64,000 nt of DNA from Synechococcus sp. PCC 6312 (lineage in GTDB: Bacteria; Cyanobacteriota; Cyanobacteriia; Thermosynechococcales; Thermosynechococcaceae), in contig NC_019680.1 of the NCBI RefSeq assembly GCF_000316685.1, forward strand, positions 1,179,501-1,243,500, read 5' to 3'. Below the pieces are notes generated by a model, which was not told where the DNA came from, did not search any database, and worked only from the letters and a program-made list of their open reading frames with translations. Positions within the stretch are counted from its first letter, which is position 1. Every line of letters starts with the position of its first letter. Both the position numbers and the translations under genes were made by a program. Positions 9,283 to 19,032 of this stretch are shown here, piece after piece.

Positions 9283-9958
9283 TGCTTATCTCCGTAATAT
9301 TTTCAGTATAAAAATCAGCATCTATTAAATACCCTAATTCTTCAGATTCTTCTTTCCGAGCAAGACCATATCGAACTCGCAAAGCTGCATCTGCATAGTC
9401 AAGTCGACAGGCAAAACCCGAAAGTGCTTCAGTAAAATCCTGTTCTGGCAAGTTATCATCTATGAAGATACCCAATATAGCAGGCTGAAGTAAGTTTCGC
9501 CATGGTTCATTCATTAACTCGAGTTCAGAACGAACAATAAAATCCTGATAGCGCAAACCAATTCTTGTGAAATGAGTTGGAGAATAATGCTTAACTAATA
9601 TATCAGTTGCATAAAATAAACGAGATTTAAAGTCTCCCCAATTTTCATACCGTAAAGTTGAAAGAGCTAAGAAATCACTTGATAAAACAAGCTTCCAACA
9701 CCCATCCTTATCGATAAATTCATAACTCAAGCCTTGATTCATTAATATAAGAGATGAGCCTGCCTGAGGACTTGATAAAACTGGAAATTCTACAGGACGA
9801 GGAGAATTAAGTGTTGGATACTTGGAACGGATTTCTTCCTGGAAATTCACCGGAGCTTCAGTCTCAATCCGTAGAATTTTAGGAAAGCGAAGCTGACAAA
9901 TAACCTCTGCTAGAGGATTCTTATCGTAGCTAACACGTTGAGACTCAGGAAACTTCAT
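9176..9958 (-). CDS. TIGR04255-family protein, first gene of cassette
   Basis: A 260-aa protein with the hallmarks of the sporadically distributed TIGR04255 family: an N-terminal YDKNPLAEVICQLRFP strand, a central YEFIDKDGCWKLVLSSDFLALST segment and an LRYQDFI motif. The family's function is not established. It heads a three-gene AT-rich operon on the minus strand, and the second gene starts inside its last 107 bases. The neighbourhood contains toxin-antitoxin debris, consistent with an accessory or defence-type locus, but this is inference. The start ATG at 9958 has no clear Shine-Dalgarno. Confidence 0.75.
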   Translation of the reverse strand: MKFPESQRVSYDKNPLAEVICQLRFPKILRIETEAPVNFQEEIRSKYPTLNSPRPVEFPVLSSPQAGSSLILMNQGLSYEFIDKDGCWKLVLSSDFLALSTLRYENWGDFKSRLFYATDILVKHYSPTHFTRIGLRYQDFIVRSELELMNEPWRNLLQPAILGIFIDDNLPEQDFTEALSGFACRLDYADAALRVRYGLARKEESEELGYLIDADFYTENITEISNATDSLDRFNREAGNFFRWCITAKLQQALQPQSVS

Positions 9959-10142
9959 GGCGATATCAACGAAATATTCTTAATCTACTTAACCGAAAAT
10001 ATTTTTGCAAAAATCATATTCTTGCTATAACCACGATGCTTTCAGTTATGGATATATTCAAGTAGGAATTTTATGGGTTTCTGCTTGATGTTGATTTTTA
10101 TTTTGATAAATTCAAATTTTGGCCTCAGTTCCTGGAAGTTGC

Positions 10143-12548
10143 ATGGTATACAAAATGACTACGCCAAAGGATAAGTTCTCTGGTTCAGATAGAAATCCTA
10201 CCATGGCGACTACTCCCATGCTAACTTTTTCTCCTTTGTCTGATATTGATCGATTTTTCGCCTGTAGCTCAACGGTGGCTCTCAAGGTCAAGGGGATGCG
10301 ATGTGGCGGCTGTGTGGCCAATGTTGAAAAGCAACTGATGCAGCAACCGGGGGTAACTTCAGCGGCGGTTAATCTTGTCACAGCAACGGCAATGGTGGCC
10401 TATGAACCAAAAACCATTCAACCCCAGGCCCTTGCGGATCATCTCACCCAGGCCGGATTTCCTACCGAGGTTTTAAGCAGCGATCTCCCGATTACCCAAA
10501 GCCTTTTAGATGTCAGCGAATCCAACAGCCACACCGATGTTATTTTTGCCTTTCCCCATACCGATTTAATTCTAGCCATCGTTTTCCTGCTCCTCTCTGG
10601 GGTGGGTCATGTTCAAGATTGGTTAGGTCTGTCGCTGCATCATGTTCCGGGCTTACACATTCTCCACACCATGGCTTGGCATTGGGGCCTGGCAACCTTG
10701 GCATTGATCGGGCCAGGCCGGGGCATTATTCGCGATGGCTGGCAAAGTTTGTGGCGGGGCAATCCAACCATGAACACCCTGGTCGGCCTGGGGGCGGTGT
10801 CGTCCTATGTCGCTAGTGTGATTGCCTGGCGAGTACCCGGTCTGGCCTGGGAGTGTTTTTTCGATGAGCCGGTGATGATTATTGGTTTTATTCTTTTGGG
10901 ACGCACCCTAGAACAACGGGCGAGAAACAAGGCCAGCCAAAGTTTACGATCTCTCATTGCCCTCCAACCTGCCCTAGCCCAATGGGTTGCAAATCCAGAT
11001 CGGACGGATGGGGTAACAATTCCAGTAGCTCAGGTTCAAATAGGGGATTGGTTGCGGGTGTTGCCAGGGGATAAATTACCTGTGGATGGGGTGGTCGTCC
11101 GAGGCGAAACCTTTGTGACTGAGGCTGTGTTAACCGGAGAAGCACGACCCATTGCTAAAGTTCCGGGGGATACGGTCATGGCGGGCAGTTTGAACCAGGC
11201 CAGTGCGATCACAATCCAGGCCACGGCTTGCGGCAACGATACCCTTTTGGGGCAAATTCTCACTCTTGTCACCCAGGCCCAGACCCGGAAAGCTCCAATC
11301 CAACGACTGGCGGATTTAATTGCCGGATATTTCACCTATGGCGTGTTGGTCTTAGCGGCGGTGACGATTGGCTTTTGGTGGGGCCTGGCTCCGACGCTTT
11401 TGGGAATTGCTGGGGGAACAGCGGCCTTACTGTTGGGTTTGAAATTGGGTATGGCGGTCTTGGTGGTGGCTTGTCCCTGTGCCTTGGGTTTGGCGACTCC
11501 AACGGCAATTTTAGTGGGAACCAGCTTGGGGGCAGAACAGGGCCTCTTGATTCGGGGTGGGGATGTTTTAGAAACCCTGCATCGCTTAACCACGGTTGTC
11601 TTTGACAAAACTGGCACCCTGACTTGGGGCAAATTAACGGTACAAAACAGTATTCCCTTGGCGAACTTGGATGAAACTGAACTCTTACAATTAGCGGCTA
11701 GTCTGGAACAAAATTATCGTCATCCCATCGCCCAGGCCCTGTTAAGTGAAGCCAAAGATAAAAACATTACCTTACTCCCAATCACTGAAACTGAATCCAT
11801 TCCTGGCCTGGGAATTAAAGCCGTTTGGAATGAGCAAGTGTTACGAGTCGGCAGCTTGGCCTGGTTAGCAAAAGAAGGATTGAAAGCTGAGACTCTTGAG
11901 GATCAAAATCAACAGAACTTGAGTGTGATTGGAATTGGCCTGGATCAAAAACTGATTGGTTTAATTGCCCTGGAAGATCAACTGCGCTCTGATGCGGTTC
12001 AAACCCTAGAGAAACTGAAAGAAATAGGTCTGGAGATTCAAGTTTTAACAGGCGATTCAGAAACAGCAACCCAAGCAATTTTAGAACCACTCAATTTAAA
12101 GAAAACTCAAATCCAAACCCAACTCTTACCCACTGAAAAAGTGGCCTGGATTGAACAGCAAAAAGCGGCCGGAAAAGTCATCGCGATGGTTGGAGATGGG
12201 ACGAATGATGCACCTGCTTTGGCTGGGGCCGATGTGGGAATTGCCTTAGCCAGTGGCACCGATGTGGCTCTCGAAACTGCTGGCATTGTCCTCACCCATA
12301 ACCGTTTAGCCGATGTCGTGGCAGCAATTAAACTCAGTCGAGCGACATTTTCTAAAATTCAACAAAACCTGGCCTGGGCCTGTGGCTATAACCTGATTGC
12401 AATTCCGGTGGCGGCGGGTGTGTTGTTACCCGTTTGGCAGATTAGTTTGACCCCAGGCCTGGCAGCAGCGTGTATGGCTCTCAGTTCAATTTCTGTCGTA
12501 GCCAATGCCTTACTCTTGAGAAAAGAGTATCACCGCCCCCAGCCCTAA
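10143..12548 (+). CDS. copA: Copper-translocating P1B-type ATPase
   Basis: ATP-driven Cu(I) export or thylakoid delivery pump. An N-terminal heavy-metal domain carries GMRCGGC (Cys54, Cys57 from the ATG at 10143). Transmembrane helices follow, then the actuator motif TGEARP, the intramembrane metal site CPC (residues 444-446), the phosphorylated DKTGTLT (Asp488), the HP motif YRHPIAQAL and the hinge GDGTNDAPAL. CPC and GMxCxxC indicate copper rather than zinc or cadmium. The frame is open 24 bases further to a TTG. ATG at 10143, with GGAAG upstream, is preferred; 10155, 10203 and 10218 are alternative ATGs. Cyanobacteria have two such pumps (CtaA, PacS) and the sequence alone does not say which this is. 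purU follows after 3 bp. Confidence 0.92.
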   Translation: MVYKMTTPKDKFSGSDRNPTMATTPMLTFSPLSDIDRFFACSSTVALKVKGMRCGGCVANVEKQLMQQPGVTSAAVNLVTATAMVAYEPKTIQPQALADHLTQAGFPTEVLSSDLPITQSLLDVSESNSHTDVIFAFPHTDLILAIVFLLLSGVGHVQDWLGLSLHHVPGLHILHTMAWHWGLATLALIGPGRGIIRDGWQSLWRGNPTMNTLVGLGAVSSYVASVIAWRVPGLAWECFFDEPVMIIGFILLGRTLEQRARNKASQSLRSLIALQPALAQWVANPDRTDGVTIPVAQVQIGDWLRVLPGDKLPVDGVVVRGETFVTEAVLTGEARPIAKVPGDTVMAGSLNQASAITIQATACGNDTLLGQILTLVTQAQTRKAPIQRLADLIAGYFTYGVLVLAAVTIGFWWGLAPTLLGIAGGTAALLLGLKLGMAVLVVACPCALGLATPTAILVGTSLGAEQGLLIRGGDVLETLHRLTTVVFDKTGTLTWGKLTVQNSIPLANLDETELLQLAASLEQNYRHPIAQALLSEAKDKNITLLPITETESIPGLGIKAVWNEQVLRVGSLAWLAKEGLKAETLEDQNQQNLSVIGIGLDQKLIGLIALEDQLRSDAVQTLEKLKEIGLEIQVLTGDSETATQAILEPLNLKKTQIQTQLLPTEKVAWIEQQKAAGKVIAMVGDGTNDAPALAGADVGIALASGTDVALETAGIVLTHNRLADVVAAIKLSRATFSKIQQNLAWACGYNLIAIPVAAGVLLPVWQISLTPGLAAACMALSSISVVANALLLRKEYHRPQP

Positions 12549-12551
12549 CCC

Positions 12552-13406
12552 ATGAGCATTCCCACCGCTACACTTTTAGTTTCTTGTCCAGATCAACGGG
12601 GCCTGGTGGCCAAACTTTCCCAATTTATTTATAGCAACGGCGGTAATATCATCCATGCCGATCACCACACCGATGCCCAGGCCGGCCTGTTTTTAACCCG
12701 CTTAGAGTGGCAACTCGATGGGTTTCATCTCCCCCGTGAACTGATCGGCCCCGCATTCCAGGCCATTGCCCAACCCCTCCAGGCCCAGTGGCAGTTGCAT
12801 TTTTCTGATGTCCGGCCCCGCCTGGCCATTTGGGTGAGCAAGCAAGATCATTGCTTATTAGATTTAATTTGGCGATACCAGGCCGGGGAATTACCCGCCG
12901 ATATTGTTTGCATCATCAGTAACCATTCCACTTGCCAGGCCCTTGCGACTCAGTTTGAAATTGACTATCACTATTTACCCATTACCCCGAAAAATAAAGC
13001 CGAACAGGAAGAACGGGAACTAGAACTGCTAGCAGGCTATCGGATTGATCTAGTTGTTTTAGCCAAATATATGCAGGTGCTTAGTGCGGATTTTCTCGCT
13101 CAATTCAAGCCAGTGATCAATATTCACCATTCATTTTTACCAGCATTTGCCGGAGCTAACCCCTATCAACGGGCCCATGAACGGGGGGTAAAAATCATCG
13201 GTGCTACGGCCCACTATGTTACTCCAGAGTTAGATCAAGGGCCGATTATTGAGCAGGATGTGGTTCGGGTTAGTCATCGGGATGATGTTCCTGATTTGAT
13301 TCGCAAGGGCAAAGATTTAGAACGAATCGTTTTAGCTAGAGCCGTTCATCTGCACTTGCAACAACGGGTTTTAGCCTATGGAAATCGCACCGCAGTCTTT
13401 GCTTAA
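12552..13406 (+). CDS. purU: Formyltetrahydrofolate deformylase
   Basis: Hydrolyses 10-formyl-THF to THF and formate, balancing one-carbon pools. It has an N-terminal ACT domain (TATLLVSCPDQRGLVAKLSQ) and a C-terminal formyltransferase-fold domain. The catalytic NIHHSFLPAFAGANPY segment supplies His and Asn, with the conserved Asp in YVTPELDQGPIIEQD. Length 284 aa is standard. It starts 3 bp after copA and is probably cotranscribed. Its 3' end overlaps an opposite-strand DUF29 remnant. Confidence 0.95.
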   Translation: MSIPTATLLVSCPDQRGLVAKLSQFIYSNGGNIIHADHHTDAQAGLFLTRLEWQLDGFHLPRELIGPAFQAIAQPLQAQWQLHFSDVRPRLAIWVSKQDHCLLDLIWRYQAGELPADIVCIISNHSTCQALATQFEIDYHYLPITPKNKAEQEERELELLAGYRIDLVVLAKYMQVLSADFLAQFKPVINIHHSFLPAFAGANPYQRAHERGVKIIGATAHYVTPELDQGPIIEQDVVRVSHRDDVPDLIRKGKDLERIVLARAVHLHLQQRVLAYGNRTAVFA

Positions 13407-13671
13407 AGCGATCTAATCCTTCTACAACACTCGATACCCAGCTATTATGATAGTTATCAGTGTGAAGTTGCCTGGATAACTTCAGTAAATGTTTGATACC
13501 CCGAATCCATTGACTTGCCAGAGCGTGTCGTTCTGAACTTTCCCAGCTCGCAACCGCCTCAATAGGATGCTCTAAGTCAAGCTCTGTAAAATCTCTGGCT
13601 TGTAATTGGGCTACGGTTTCTGCGCCCCAGTTTGTATAATCTGTTTCGTATAGGGTTTGTGTCGCTTGCAT
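13336..13671 (-). pseudogene. Truncated DUF29-family gene
   Basis: The first roughly 90 residues match the DUF29 pattern common in cyanobacteria: LYETDYTNW, DFTELDLEHPIEAVASWESS, then HLLKLSR and NSWVSSVVEGLDRFKQRL. A full DUF29 protein is around 140-150 aa. Here the frame runs into the antisense of the purU 3' end and stops, so the native C-terminus is missing. It looks like the remains of a DUF29 gene cut off at the purU boundary. DUF29 function is unknown. Confidence 0.6.
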
Positions 13672-13883
13672 TGTTTTGACCCTCTCGCTGAATTTACTCT
13701 AGTGCGCTTGCCAGGCCTGGGAATGACTTTGGGGGACGACTTTGAAAATAGTGCTAAAACCCCTGATGGCTCAAGACCAATAATCTCTCTAGTCGAGGTG
13801 CAGTCTTTTGTTCTTGCCAGTTATTAAGAAAAGCGTTAAGATAGTTTACAAAGCTTAATACTTGCCATAGGTTTTTTTTGACG

Positions 13884-14855
13884 ATGTCTCCCGTTGCCCT
13901 TACCCCCTCTGCTCCTGCTGCTGCATCTCCGGCTCAATTGGCTCAGGAGTGGGCAAAACGCTATGTCCGTAATCTCAATGACCCAAACCAGGCCCTCATT
14001 GATGATCCCGCCACAGTTGCCAAAAAGCTCCAAGCAGACCTACGTCAAGCAAGTGTCCAGGCCTGGAATCGGACTGAAGGCTTTTTAGGGGCAGAACTTC
14101 GCCGCCATGACATTGCTGCTGAGTTGATTGATCCTTGGGATATTTCTAAGGATATCCATGATATCTACCAGCAAACCTTAATCCTTTATCGGGACGGCAA
14201 AACTCCAGACCAATTGACAATGACAGTGGGGCCAACAGTCGGCCAAGTTCGCCGCAAACATACAGCCATAGACCCCCGCGTCATTGGTTTTGTCAGCCTG
14301 CAATTTCACCATACGGGAGTGATCCTGCTCCAAAATGCCCCAGCCAGCCAGCGGGAAACTCTGCAAAACTTTTTTAAGGTCATTGACGATCACCTCTATA
14401 TGCCGTTACACCGAGCCTACGAAGCGGCGGCCAACCATGATTACAATTCCCCTGGATTATCCCTCGTCCGCCATCTCTTGCCGGAAAGCACCGCCATTGC
14501 CACCACCATCTGTCAGCGAGTGGCCGCAGCCTTTCAAAGTCACCGTTGTTTTACGGGCCCCTTAAACCATCCTCAAGTTAGAACTTCGAGCATTCGGGAT
14601 GTGGAAATGTTTCAAATCTATTTGTGGGTTTGTTTACTGGAGGGGAGTTTAGATGCCATTCAACGGGAACTGTTTCCCCTCTGCCTCATGCTCTATCCCA
14701 CCTTAAATGTCACCTGGGAGTTGGTCTATCAAATGGTCTATCTCCTCGGTACAGAAATCAAAACTCGGACAACCAACCTCGACAGTTCAGCCTTAACACC
14801 CTACTACCAGGCCTTGCGGGAAATGTTTAATCCCAAAATCTTCCAAGGGGTCTAG
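13884..14855 (+). CDS. Conserved cyanobacterial-type protein of unknown function
   Basis: A 323-aa soluble protein with an Ala/Pro-rich N-terminus (about 20 residues) followed by a compact, mostly helical domain. It has no signal peptide, clear membrane helix or catalytic motif that I recognise. The domain contains QLTMTVGPTVGQVRRKHTA and IGFVSLQFHHTG. The frame is open to a TTG at 13878, but ATG at 13884 is the natural start. The gene carries the CCAGGCCTGG palindrome (14057-14066) typical of native DNA here. The response regulator gene follows after about 125 bp. No function is assigned. Confidence 0.75.
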   Translation: MSPVALTPSAPAAASPAQLAQEWAKRYVRNLNDPNQALIDDPATVAKKLQADLRQASVQAWNRTEGFLGAELRRHDIAAELIDPWDISKDIHDIYQQTLILYRDGKTPDQLTMTVGPTVGQVRRKHTAIDPRVIGFVSLQFHHTGVILLQNAPASQRETLQNFFKVIDDHLYMPLHRAYEAAANHDYNSPGLSLVRHLLPESTAIATTICQRVAAAFQSHRCFTGPLNHPQVRTSSIRDVEMFQIYLWVCLLEGSLDAIQRELFPLCLMLYPTLNVTWELVYQMVYLLGTEIKTRTTNLDSSALTPYYQALREMFNPKIFQGV

Positions 14856-14980
14856 AGCGTTAATAAACTGTAACCCTAATTTGTTGTCCCGCCTACAAGA
14901 ATTTGTGGCCAGAGCTACGGAATGGTCAGGGTCAATTTGCTAAATTAGCCATCATCATTTTGCGTGTTCAAAAGGCTACT

Positions 14981-15754
14981 TTGCAGGCAATCATCCATAT
15001 CCAAGTTGTTCAAAGCAATCCCCATCTGCGCTCACTTTTGGGTTGGCATCTCCAGCAGGCGGGGTTTGTTGTTCATTTATCTTCTGGCTGTCAACACGCC
15101 CAAGAACTTTTCCAGACCCGCCATCCTGACCTGATTGTCCTGGATACAGATTTACCCGATGGCAGTGGCCTGGAACTCTGTCGGTGGCTACGGCGGCAAC
15201 AGCAGGTGCTAATTTTCATGCTCTCGGCTCGTAACCAGGAAGGAGATATTGTTGCCGGACTCAAGGCTGGGGCCGATGATTATTTGACTAAACCCTTTGG
15301 GATGCAAGAATTTTTAGTCCGGATTGAATCCCTCAGTCGCCGCGCCCACCCTCTCTTGCCTGCCTACTTGAATTTTGGAGATCTCCAAATTGATCTAATT
15401 CAACGCCGTGTTTTTGTCCGTCAACATCCCGCCGATTTAACACCCCAAGAATTTAGCTTGCTCTATGTCCTGACCCAGGCCGGTGGTGTTCCCCTCAGCC
15501 GCCAAGATTTACTCCTGCGGGCCTGGCCCGAATACATTGACAATCCACGTACCGTAGATACCCATATTCTATCCCTGAGAAAGAAAATCGAACTTGACCC
15601 CCAGCATCCCCGCATTATTCAAACCATTCGGAATGTTGGCTATCGCCTCAATCTTGATCTACTCAATGTCAGCCATCATCGGCAAATGACTACCAGTTCC
15701 TTGCCCCAACCTGTGCCACCGAAACCATCTCCTGTTTCCCAGGCCTGGAATTAA
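14981..15754 (+). CDS. OmpR-type response regulator with atypical receiver
   Basis: A receiver domain plus C-terminal winged-helix DNA-binding domain (LTPQEFSLLYVLTQAGG, then TVDTHILSLRKKIE and IRNVGYRL). The phosphoacceptor Asp is present (LIVLDTDLPDGSG), as are the Ser/Thr switch (FMLSA) and Lys (TKPF). The acidic pair near the N-terminus that holds Mg is replaced: the strand reads IQVVQSNPHLR instead of VVEDD. Phosphorylation may thus be weak or unnecessary, as in known atypical regulators. No ATG precedes the domain. TTG at 14981 with AAAGG five bases upstream is chosen; the frame is open back to a TTG at 14903. No histidine kinase is adjacent. A Pro-rich tail follows the DNA-binding domain. 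Confidence 0.82.
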   Translation: MQAIIHIQVVQSNPHLRSLLGWHLQQAGFVVHLSSGCQHAQELFQTRHPDLIVLDTDLPDGSGLELCRWLRRQQQVLIFMLSARNQEGDIVAGLKAGADDYLTKPFGMQEFLVRIESLSRRAHPLLPAYLNFGDLQIDLIQRRVFVRQHPADLTPQEFSLLYVLTQAGGVPLSRQDLLLRAWPEYIDNPRTVDTHILSLRKKIELDPQHPRIIQTIRNVGYRLNLDLLNVSHHRQMTTSSLPQPVPPKPSPVSQAWN

Positions 15755-15780
15755 CCCATCTCCTAACCCCTGAAGTGTCC

Positions 15781-16830
15781 CTAAGGTAAGGTCATTGGGG
15801 CGGGCTGCGGGGGATTGAAGGATTCTAAAACTGTGATGTAAGCCTCACCAAATAAAGTCGTCACCGATGCGGCTGTCCCGGCCGAAATTGCTCCACCTGC
15901 AATTACCCCAAGGCCTGGAATCAGTTTCAACGCACTCCCGACAATGGCTCGCCCCATCAGCGTTGCTCCGGCTCCAGTCACTAAACTTGCCAGCAAAGTC
16001 GTCAAGACACTCTGAGACAAGGGTAAACCAAAGACCGCCCCCACACTCGCTAACATTCCCACTTGGACTGGCACAATTAAAATAGCATCTGCAAAGGGAA
16101 TGGGTGTTGCGGCAATGGCTGCTGCACTGGCCGCGGCGGTGGCAACAATTAAATGGGCCTGCTGTTTTTTGAGATCTAGATCAACCTTTTGGGCCGCCAC
16201 AAAGGCGCGCTGTTGCCCTTCTGGAACCAAATCAAAGGTTAAGGCCACCAATGCTTGCAGGCCCATCGGCTCTTTCCTGTGGCCATCATCATCTAGTTCG
16301 GGAATTGAGCGGACTCGAACCACATTTCGGGCCTGGGGTAGAAGGGTTTGTACGGTGGATTGAAATCCCTGATCGGCCCTAGCTTTTGTGATCACTGCAA
16401 TTACAGGCAAATAGTGAGCTAGCATTTTCACTAACTCGCTTTCCGCCGCCTCCACCCGCCTTAGCCCCTCATCAATGCAAACCCAGGCCACGTGAATATG
16501 TTGGTTTTGGTTCCGCTCTAAATGCCGTTGAGCCACAAAGGTTTGGAGCGCGCCTAAAGTCTCTTGAAAATCCTGCATTTCCAGGCCCCGCGAGTCAAAA
16601 ATAGACAGAGGCAGTCCACTTTTACAAATTTCCCGGATGTTGGGAGTGACGGGCCGGCCATCCCCTGTGGATGCTAACTCCCCTTGAAAGACCGCATTAA
16701 TCAGGGTACTTTTACCAACCCCTGAACGCCCCGCAATTAAGATATTGACATGGCCGTGCTCTTCTCTAGCTGTGGCTAAAGCCTTACGAATCATCTTATC
16801 CAGGTTAAACTGATGCCCTAGCCACTCCAC
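15781..16830 (-). CDS. Membrane-associated GTPase with DUF697-like C-terminus
   Basis: A 349-aa protein with an Era/TrmE-type G domain: P-loop GRSGVGKST (about residues 34-42), G3 as FDSRGL and G4 as ITKAR. The C-terminal part is rich in Ala/Gly and hydrophobic (ATAAASAAAIAATPIPFADA, then LIPGLGVIAGGAISAGTAAS), resembling DUF697/YcjF-type membrane-inserting segments. It is likely a stress- or membrane-linked GTPase whose partner is unknown. The start is a GTG at 16830; a Met at residue 13 is an alternative. It is convergent with the response regulator, 26 bp apart. Confidence 0.75.
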   Translation of the reverse strand: MEWLGHQFNLDKMIRKALATAREEHGHVNILIAGRSGVGKSTLINAVFQGELASTGDGRPVTPNIREICKSGLPLSIFDSRGLEMQDFQETLGALQTFVAQRHLERNQNQHIHVAWVCIDEGLRRVEAAESELVKMLAHYLPVIAVITKARADQGFQSTVQTLLPQARNVVRVRSIPELDDDGHRKEPMGLQALVALTFDLVPEGQQRAFVAAQKVDLDLKKQQAHLIVATAAASAAAIAATPIPFADAILIVPVQVGMLASVGAVFGLPLSQSVLTTLLASLVTGAGATLMGRAIVGSALKLIPGLGVIAGGAISAGTAASVTTLFGEAYITVLESFNPPQPAPMTLP

Positions 16831-17375
16831 TCACCGACCCTCAGCAATAGAAGTGTATAAGATTAGTCACGAACTATAAAAACAGCCGAAATCTTCAACA
16901 CCAGGCAAGTAACATAGGCTATTGATCACACTATGAAGCTAAGCTTAGCTAAATTAGGTTGTCAAGTACCCTCATGTCCAGCCTTTACGGCAAGTCACTC
17001 AATCTCTCTCCAGCACGCCTTGAGATGCCAGTAAAAACAGTGGGAGTTCCCAAGACACTCTGACTAGGGCCGAAAATTTAATCTAGGATTACGCAGATTG
17101 CTCTGAGAGAGTCTAAATCTTAAAAGGATGCCCATCAAGCATTGCCTGAGTGATCCCTATCTAGCCTTAAATCAGTAACGCTCTACCAAGATTACCCGGC
17201 CAGAATGTCAACGAAGATCGTTTTTTAATTCACAAAGACAGGCCTGGGAAATATCTGGATTTTTTCCAATCCCAAATAGCCTGGGTAGAGAGACTAAAAT
17301 GAGCCCTGCTAGCAATTTTTGGGATTCTAGGAAAACTCACTCATAGGTCTAGCACTTCCAGGCCCCGATATATCC
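16831..17375. other. 545-bp intergenic region downstream of the str operon
   Basis: No open frame with coding character on either strand. It contains one CAGGCCTGGG motif near 17240 and several short A/T runs. It must hold the 3' untranslated region of rpsJ and the promoter of the GTPase gene (both minus strand). A small RNA could be here, but I see no recognisable fold and do not claim one. Confidence 0.4.
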
Positions 17376-17693
17376 TTACAATTTCACTTCAATATCTACT
17401 CCAGAAGGCAAATCCAATTTCATCAGCGCATCAATGGTTTTCGGAGACGGCTGATAAATATCAATAATCCGGCGATGGGTACGGGTTTCAAAATGCTCAC
17501 GGGAATCTTTATCAACGTGGGGGGACCGCAGAACGCAATATATCTTCCGGCGAGTTGGAAGCGGAATTGGCCCGACTGCTGAAGCACCTGTCCGCTTGGC
17601 TGTGTCCACAATCCGGTCGCAGGATGTATCGAGTAAACGATGATCAAAGGCCTTCAAACGAATGCGAATCTTTTGCTGCTGTAACGTAGCCAT
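17376..17693 (-). CDS. rpsJ: 30S ribosomal protein S10
   Basis: A 105-aa S10 of the small subunit head; it also acts as NusE in antitermination. It begins [20 protein letters not shown] and contains [18 protein letters not shown] and the characteristic [19 protein letters not shown] loop. It is the last gene of the str operon, 91 bp after tuf. Placing rpsJ at the end of rpsL-rpsG-fusA-tuf is the usual cyanobacterial arrangement. Confidence 0.98.
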   Translation of the reverse strand: MATLQQQKIRIRLKAFDHRLLDTSCDRIVDTAKRTGASAVGPIPLPTRRKIYCVLRSPHVDKDSREHFETRTHRRIIDIYQPSPKTIDALMKLDLPSGVDIEVKL

Positions 17694-17784
17694 GTAAACT
17701 CCTTAAATTTTCAAGGTTCAAAAGCAACCAAAACTAAAGCCGCCAGGCCCCAAAGCAGAGAACTGACGGCCAAAGTTCACTTAA

Positions 17785-19014
17785 CTATTTGACGATTTTG
17801 GATACAACACCCGCGCCAATGGTTCGGCCGCCCTCCCGAATGGCAAAGCGCATCCCCTGTTCAATGGCGATGGGGTTGATCAACTCCACATTGACCTTAA
17901 TCCGGTCGCCGGGCATGACCATTTCGACATTTTCACCTTCATCACTGGTAAAAGAAGTAATGGTTCCGGTAACATCCGTTGTCCGCACATAGAACTGAGG
18001 CCGATAGCCTGCGAAGAAGGGAGTTTTCCGGCCGCCTTCTTTTTCAGTCAGAACATAAACTTCCCCTTCAAATTCGGTATGGGGAGTAATCGAACCGGGT
18101 TTGGCAATCACCATCCCCCGTTGGATATCTTCTTTTTTCAGACCCCGAAGCAAGAGACCCGCGTTATCACCCGCCATCCCTTCATCCAAGCTCTTCTTGA
18201 ACATCTCAATCCCGGTCACGGTAGTGCTGCGGGTATCCCGAATCCCGACCAATTCCACAGTGTCGTTAACCTTGACCTTACCCCGCTCAATCCGACCGGT
18301 GGCCACGGTACCCCGACCAGTAATCGAGAACACATCTTCCACCGCCATCAAGAAGGGCTTGTCGATATCACGGGTCGGCGTGGGGATAAAGCTGTCAACA
18401 GCATCCATCAGTTCATAGATTTTATCGACAAATTCGTTCTCGCCCCGGGCGGTTTTCGGGCTGGCGGTCATCGCTTCTAAAGCTTTCAAACCAGAACCTT
18501 TGATGATCGGTAAATCATCGCCAGGGAAATCATATTCGGTCAGCAACTCCCGCAGTTCCAACTCCACCAATTCCAAGAGTTCTTCGTCATCCACTTGATC
18601 CACTTTGTTCAAGAAGACGACAATGCTGGGTACACCCACCTGCCGGGCCAAAAGAATATGCTCTTTAGTCTGGGGCATGGCACCATCGGTGGCCGCAACC
18701 ACCAGAATTGCACCGTCCATCTGCGCCGCCCCGGTAATCATGTTTTTCACATAGTCAGCGTGGCCTGGGCAGTCCACATGAGCATAGTGGCGGTTTTCAG
18801 TTTCGTATTCCACGTGGGCCGTGTTGATCGTGATCCCACGGGCTTTTTCCTCAGGAGCTGCATCAATTTCATCATATTTTTTGGCTGAGGCTTGGCCCAG
18901 CGCGGCCAAAGTCATGGTGATTGCCGCAGTCAGCGTGGTTTTACCGTGGTCAACGTGGCCAATCGTACCGATGTTGACGTGGGGTTTAGTCCGTTCAAAT
19001 TTAGCGCGTGCCAT
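17785..19014 (-). CDS. tuf: Translation elongation factor Tu
   Basis: GTPase delivering aminoacyl-tRNA to the ribosome, 409 aa as in cyanobacteria. It begins [20 protein letters not shown], with G1 GHVDHGKT, G3 DCPGHADY, G4 NKVD, and domain II/III ending [24 protein letters not shown] precedes the ATG. It lies 18 bp after fusA. Confidence 0.99.
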   Translation of the reverse strand: MARAKFERTKPHVNIGTIGHVDHGKTTLTAAITMTLAALGQASAKKYDEIDAAPEEKARGITINTAHVEYETENRHYAHVDCPGHADYVKNMITGAAQMDGAILVVAATDGAMPQTKEHILLARQVGVPSIVVFLNKVDQVDDEELLELVELELRELLTEYDFPGDDLPIIKGSGLKALEAMTASPKTARGENEFVDKIYELMDAVDSFIPTPTRDIDKPFLMAVEDVFSITGRGTVATGRIERGKVKVNDTVELVGIRDTRSTTVTGIEMFKKSLDEGMAGDNAGLLLRGLKKEDIQRGMVIAKPGSITPHTEFEGEVYVLTEKEGGRKTPFFAGYRPQFYVRTTDVTGTITSFTSDEGENVEMVMPGDRIKVNVELINPIAIEQGMRFAIREGGRTIGAGVVSKIVK

Positions 19015-19032
19015 TTAATTCCTCTTGTGTAA

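Noticed and set aside
16831-17375. Possible small RNA in the gap between the GTPase and rpsJ
   Set aside because: No recognisable fold, promoter and terminator combination; only its length is suggestive.
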